Positions 33,582 through 35,651 of a DNA stretch of 35,651 nt are shown here, piece by piece (the first letter of the stretch is position 1; each line of letters begins with the position of its first letter). The notes beneath the pieces are model-generated. The model did not search any database. It worked only from the letters and a program-made list of their open reading frames with translations, and had not been told where the DNA came from. The stretch comes from Rhizobium sophorae. GTDB taxonomy: Bacteria; Pseudomonadota; Alphaproteobacteria; Rhizobiales; Rhizobiaceae. The DNA is taken from positions 1 to 35,651 of the forward strand of contig NZ_JABFCN010000068.1 of the NCBI RefSeq assembly GCF_013087515.1, in the 5' to 3' direction. The position numbers were made by a program, and so were the translations under genes.

Positions 33582-34568
33582 TCAGTTCTGCAAGGCCCAG
33601 TCCGCTATCTGCCAGCGCATCTGCCCACGGTCGGCGACGACACGGCCGAGCCCTGGGAAGGGCATGTGCGTGGCGGCGATGAGCGCACCCTCCGAAGCGG
33701 CGCGAGGAAAAAAGCGGTCGCGCATCGCTTTGGCCGCTGCAGGGTCCTGCTCGAACAGGAAGAACACATCGGTCGCCCCGGGATGCACGACCGGAAAGAT
33801 CATATCCGAAACCATGATGAGGCTCTGCCCGTCATCTTCTACCCGCACGCCAATATGGCCGGGTGTATGGCCGGTAAGGTCGACAATTGAGACGCCCTGC
33901 ACAATCTCACGCTCACCGTCAATCGCCTGGAGTTTCGGATAGAGGCGTACGACCTCCTGCGCCATCTTGAAGCTGGTCTGCAGATAATCGGGCGCGCCGC
34001 TGCGCTTGGCCGGATCAGTCCAATGGGTGACGTCGCGGCGATCTATATAGAGTTCCGCCTTGGGGTAGTTGTTCTTCCCTCCGAGAATCAGACCGCCCAT
34101 GTGGTCCTGATGCATATGCGTGACGATCACCGCGTCGATCTGGTCGCGCTGCAGGCCGAGCGCGGCGAGCGCCTGCGGCAATTGCCCGGTTTGCCCGATC
34201 GAGCCCGCCGCACCGGCATCGATCAGGATGCGGCGCTCGCCATCCTCGACGAGATACTGGTTGAAAAGGAACCGCACCCCACTCGGCCGGGCGGTGAACT
34301 GCGCGACTGCCGCCTGTTCAACCTCCGCCGCGGTGCGCCCCGGAAAATAACCATAGGGCATATCGGCATACCCATCCGTCAACGCCGTCACCGTAAAGCG
34401 ACCGATGCGGATCTGCGCGAGCGGCGTAACGCTCACCGGCGCGTTGGCGGTATCCTGCGTCGCAGCAAACGCAGACGCGCCTCCAATCATTCCTCCGCCG
34501 AAGAGGCTCCCCCCGAGGAGACCGAGAGGGAGAGCGCTTGCAAAGGCACGACGCGAAAGTTGGGGCAT
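33582..34568 (-). CDS. Tat-exported metallo-beta-lactamase-fold hydrolase
   Basis: A 328-residue MBL-fold protein with a twin-arginine signal (SRRAFASALPLGLLGG, Arg6-Arg7, cleavage about residue 34). The Zn-binding motif THMHQDHMGG gives His151, His153, Asp155 and His156; later ligands are in TGHTPGHIGV and a final THMPFPGLG, so both metal sites look complete. The family includes lactonases, alkylsulfatase-like and quorum-quenching enzymes (AhlD/AttM-like), and the substrate cannot be chosen here. ATG 34568 has AGGAAAG upstream; the frame opens at 34592. It is divergent from the LysR gene across 131 bp that hold an inverted repeat, so it is the likely LysR target. Confidence 0.88.
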   Translation of the reverse strand: MPQLSRRAFASALPLGLLGGSLFGGGMIGGASAFAATQDTANAPVSVTPLAQIRIGRFTVTALTDGYADMPYGYFPGRTAAEVEQAAVAQFTARPSGVRFLFNQYLVEDGERRILIDAGAAGSIGQTGQLPQALAALGLQRDQIDAVIVTHMHQDHMGGLILGGKNNYPKAELYIDRRDVTHWTDPAKRSGAPDYLQTSFKMAQEVVRLYPKLQAIDGEREIVQGVSIVDLTGHTPGHIGVRVEDDGQSLIMVSDMIFPVVHPGATDVFFLFEQDPAAAKAMRDRFFPRAASEGALIAATHMPFPGLGRVVADRGQMRWQIADWALQN

Positions 34569-34632
34569 GACGTCTTTCCTGATCATTGGCAATAGGGGTG
34601 CCGGCAGCGCCCTTGGACGACGTGAAAGCTAT

Positions 34633-34656
34633 GATACCCACAAACAATAGGGTATC
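34633..34656. promoter_or_regulatory. Inverted repeat in LysR/MBL divergent promoter
   Basis: GATACCC and GGGTATC, perfect 7-bp arms 10 bases apart, lie in the middle of the 131-bp divergent region. Spacing and location fit a LysR-type recognition site (T-N11-A style), probably bound by the regulator at 34700. Confidence 0.6.
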
Positions 34657-34699
34657 CTACCATTTTGGGAACTTTCCTCTCAGTTTGCGGAAGGATTGG

Positions 34700-35596
34700 A
34701 TGGATCGTTTTGAAGCGATGTCGGTACTGCTGGCGGTGGTCGATGCCGGCAGCCTTTCTGCTGGGGCGCGGCGACTGCATGCACCGCTCGCCACGGTTAG
34801 TCGCAAAGTCGCCGATCTCGAAAAGCACCTTGGTGTGCGCTTGGTCCTGCGCACCCGCCGCGGCCTCGCCGTGACAGAGGAGGGGCGCGCCTTCGTCGCC
34901 GCGTCACGTCGCATTCTGGAGGAACTGGACGCGGCGGAGCGGCGGGCCAACGGCGATTATGGCGCGCTGCGTGGCAGGCTGCACGTGACCGCACCGATTG
35001 CCTTCGGTGAGCGCCATCTGCTGCCAATTGCGCTGGAATTCCTGAAGGAGCAACCCGATATCAACCTGCGCCTGAGCCTCGTCGATCGGCAGCTAAGTCT
35101 GGCGGATGAGCACGTCGATGTGGCTCTGCGGATCGGGCATCTCGCGGACAGCGCGCTTATCGCAACGCGCGTGGGCACCGTCCGCCGGGTGATCTGCGCG
35201 AGCCCCGAATATCTAGCCCGCCGAGGAGTGCCGCGTCAGCCGGATGACCTCGCCCAGCACGACGGCATAAGTTTCCAGGGCTTCGCGACCGCGCCTGAAT
35301 GGCGCTACCGCCGGGATGGCGCGGCCTTTGCTGTCGAGCCGCGCTCCAAACTCGCGGTCAACACGACGGAGGCTGCCATTCAGGCTGCGCTGGCCGGTAT
35401 CGGCATTATCCGCGTTCTGTCTTACCAGATCTCCGATCACTTGCGCTCCGGCGCGCTGCAGGAATTGCTGACGGAGTTCGCACCGGAACCGCTGCCGGTG
35501 AACGTTGTCCATGGACCAGTCGACCCCCTGCCGCTGAAGGTGCGGTGCTTCCTCGACTGGATCAGGCCCCGCCTACGCGCGCAGATGGCTTACTAG
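34700..35596 (+). CDS. LysR-family transcriptional regulator
   Basis: Regulator of 298 residues, the normal length of the family. The N-terminal winged helix-turn-helix (about 1-60) reads FEAMSVLLAVVDAGSLSAGARRLHAPLATVSRKVADLE, followed by LGVRLVLRTRRGLAVTEEG. The C-terminal periplasmic-binding-like effector domain begins RGRLHVTAPIAFGERHLLP. ATG 34700 is chosen because GGAAGG precedes it; the upstream open frame lies in the divergent promoter. It belongs to the group next to hydrolase or oxidoreductase genes and likely controls the MBL gene. The stop TAG at 35594-35596 is part of a CTAG directly before an insertion-sequence end, so the original C-terminus may be slightly altered. Confidence 0.9.
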   Translation: MDRFEAMSVLLAVVDAGSLSAGARRLHAPLATVSRKVADLEKHLGVRLVLRTRRGLAVTEEGRAFVAASRRILEELDAAERRANGDYGALRGRLHVTAPIAFGERHLLPIALEFLKEQPDINLRLSLVDRQLSLADEHVDVALRIGHLADSALIATRVGTVRRVICASPEYLARRGVPRQPDDLAQHDGISFQGFATAPEWRYRRDGAAFAVEPRSKLAVNTTEAAIQAALAGIGIIRVLSYQISDHLRSGALQELLTEFAPEPLPVNVVHGPVDPLPLKVRCFLDWIRPRLRAQMAY

Positions 35597-35651
35597 GGCA
35601 CAGACTCATAACGACCTGATCCAGATGCGTGTTGCGGCGAGTTTGATCGCA
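35597..35651 (-). mobile_element. End of an IS5-superfamily insertion sequence (cut by window edge)
   Basis: The sequence right after the LysR stop (GGCACAGACTCATAA) reads as an element terminus, followed at once by the C-terminal end of a transposase on the minus strand. The CTAG at 35593-35596 could be the target site. The remainder is outside the window. Confidence 0.5.
35606..35651 (-). CDS. IS5-superfamily transposase, C-terminal fragment
   Basis: The last 14 codons of a leftward gene encode AIKLAATRIWIRSL then stop. This resembles the C-terminal tail of IS5-type transposases (FLAA-x-KLA-x-x-RIW-x-R). Only this tail is visible, so the identification is modest. It is on the same strand as the transposase fragment at 1-95, but the two need not be the same element. 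Confidence 0.55.
   Translation of the reverse strand, partial: AIKLAATRIWIRSL

Noticed and set aside
1..35651. tRNA, rRNA or CRISPR array
   Set aside because: I saw no cloverleaf-type sequence, rRNA segment or regularly spaced direct repeats. The only repeats found are the palindromic intergenic element and the paralogous gene copies.

Overview
The window reads as rhizobial DNA (Rhizobium etli/leguminosarum group or a close relative). The reasons are the GC-rich coding bias, ExoF/ExoP/ExoQ/ExoY/ExoX-like proteins, class III adenylate cyclases fused to TPRs, Frc-like sugar ABC genes and a palindromic intergenic repeat of a rhizobial type. Both edges run into IS5-superfamily transposase fragments. 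I had no database access, so all family names come from motif recognition.

Left half (about 230-18360): an exopolysaccharide locus of the Wzx/Wzy type. A leftward operon runs from a Crp/Fnr-type regulator through two GT4 glycosyltransferases and a flippase to a secreted GH16 glycanase. Diverging from it across an AT-rich intergenic region is a rightward operon: ExoY/PssA-like priming sugar transferase, Wzc/ExoP-like co-polymerase with a degenerate kinase domain, GT2, ExoF-like export protein and Wzy/ExoQ-like polymerase. It is closed by a convergent ExoX-like small membrane protein. A GT8 and a DUF-type GT2 follow.

The locus then partly repeats itself. At 16058-18362 there is a second copy of the regulator, a second AT-rich intergenic region, a second sugar transferase and a second ExoX-like protein, in the same order and orientation, but with all export, polymerisation and transferase genes between them missing. 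The second sugar transferase has Glu to Lys in the catalytic Asp-Glu dyad, PRP to PRA, and a 24-residue internal deletion. Both intergenic regions carry a Crp-type palindrome the same distance (65-67 bp) before the transferase start. This looks like a regulator/pseudo-transferase/ExoX-like module that may tune the complete EPS locus. It is the most unusual thing in the window.

Right half: an acyltransferase-3 membrane protein; a divergent membrane-bound PQQ dehydrogenase of the glucose dehydrogenase family with unusual active-site substitutions; two tandem class III adenylate cyclases with TolB-like and TPR regions; an ankyrin/YHS-domain pair of exported proteins; and a sugar-uptake locus. 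The uptake locus has a FadR-type GntR regulator, a periplasmic binding protein and an NAD-dependent epimerase/dehydrogenase on one strand, with a single-domain ABC ATPase and an RbsC-like permease divergent on the other. A perfect GntR-type palindrome lies in the divergent promoter. Next come a decayed 3' end of a MalK/UgpC-type ATPase, then a Tat-exported metallo-beta-lactamase-fold enzyme divergent from a LysR regulator with an inverted repeat between them. The LysR gene ends a few bases from the right-hand insertion sequence.
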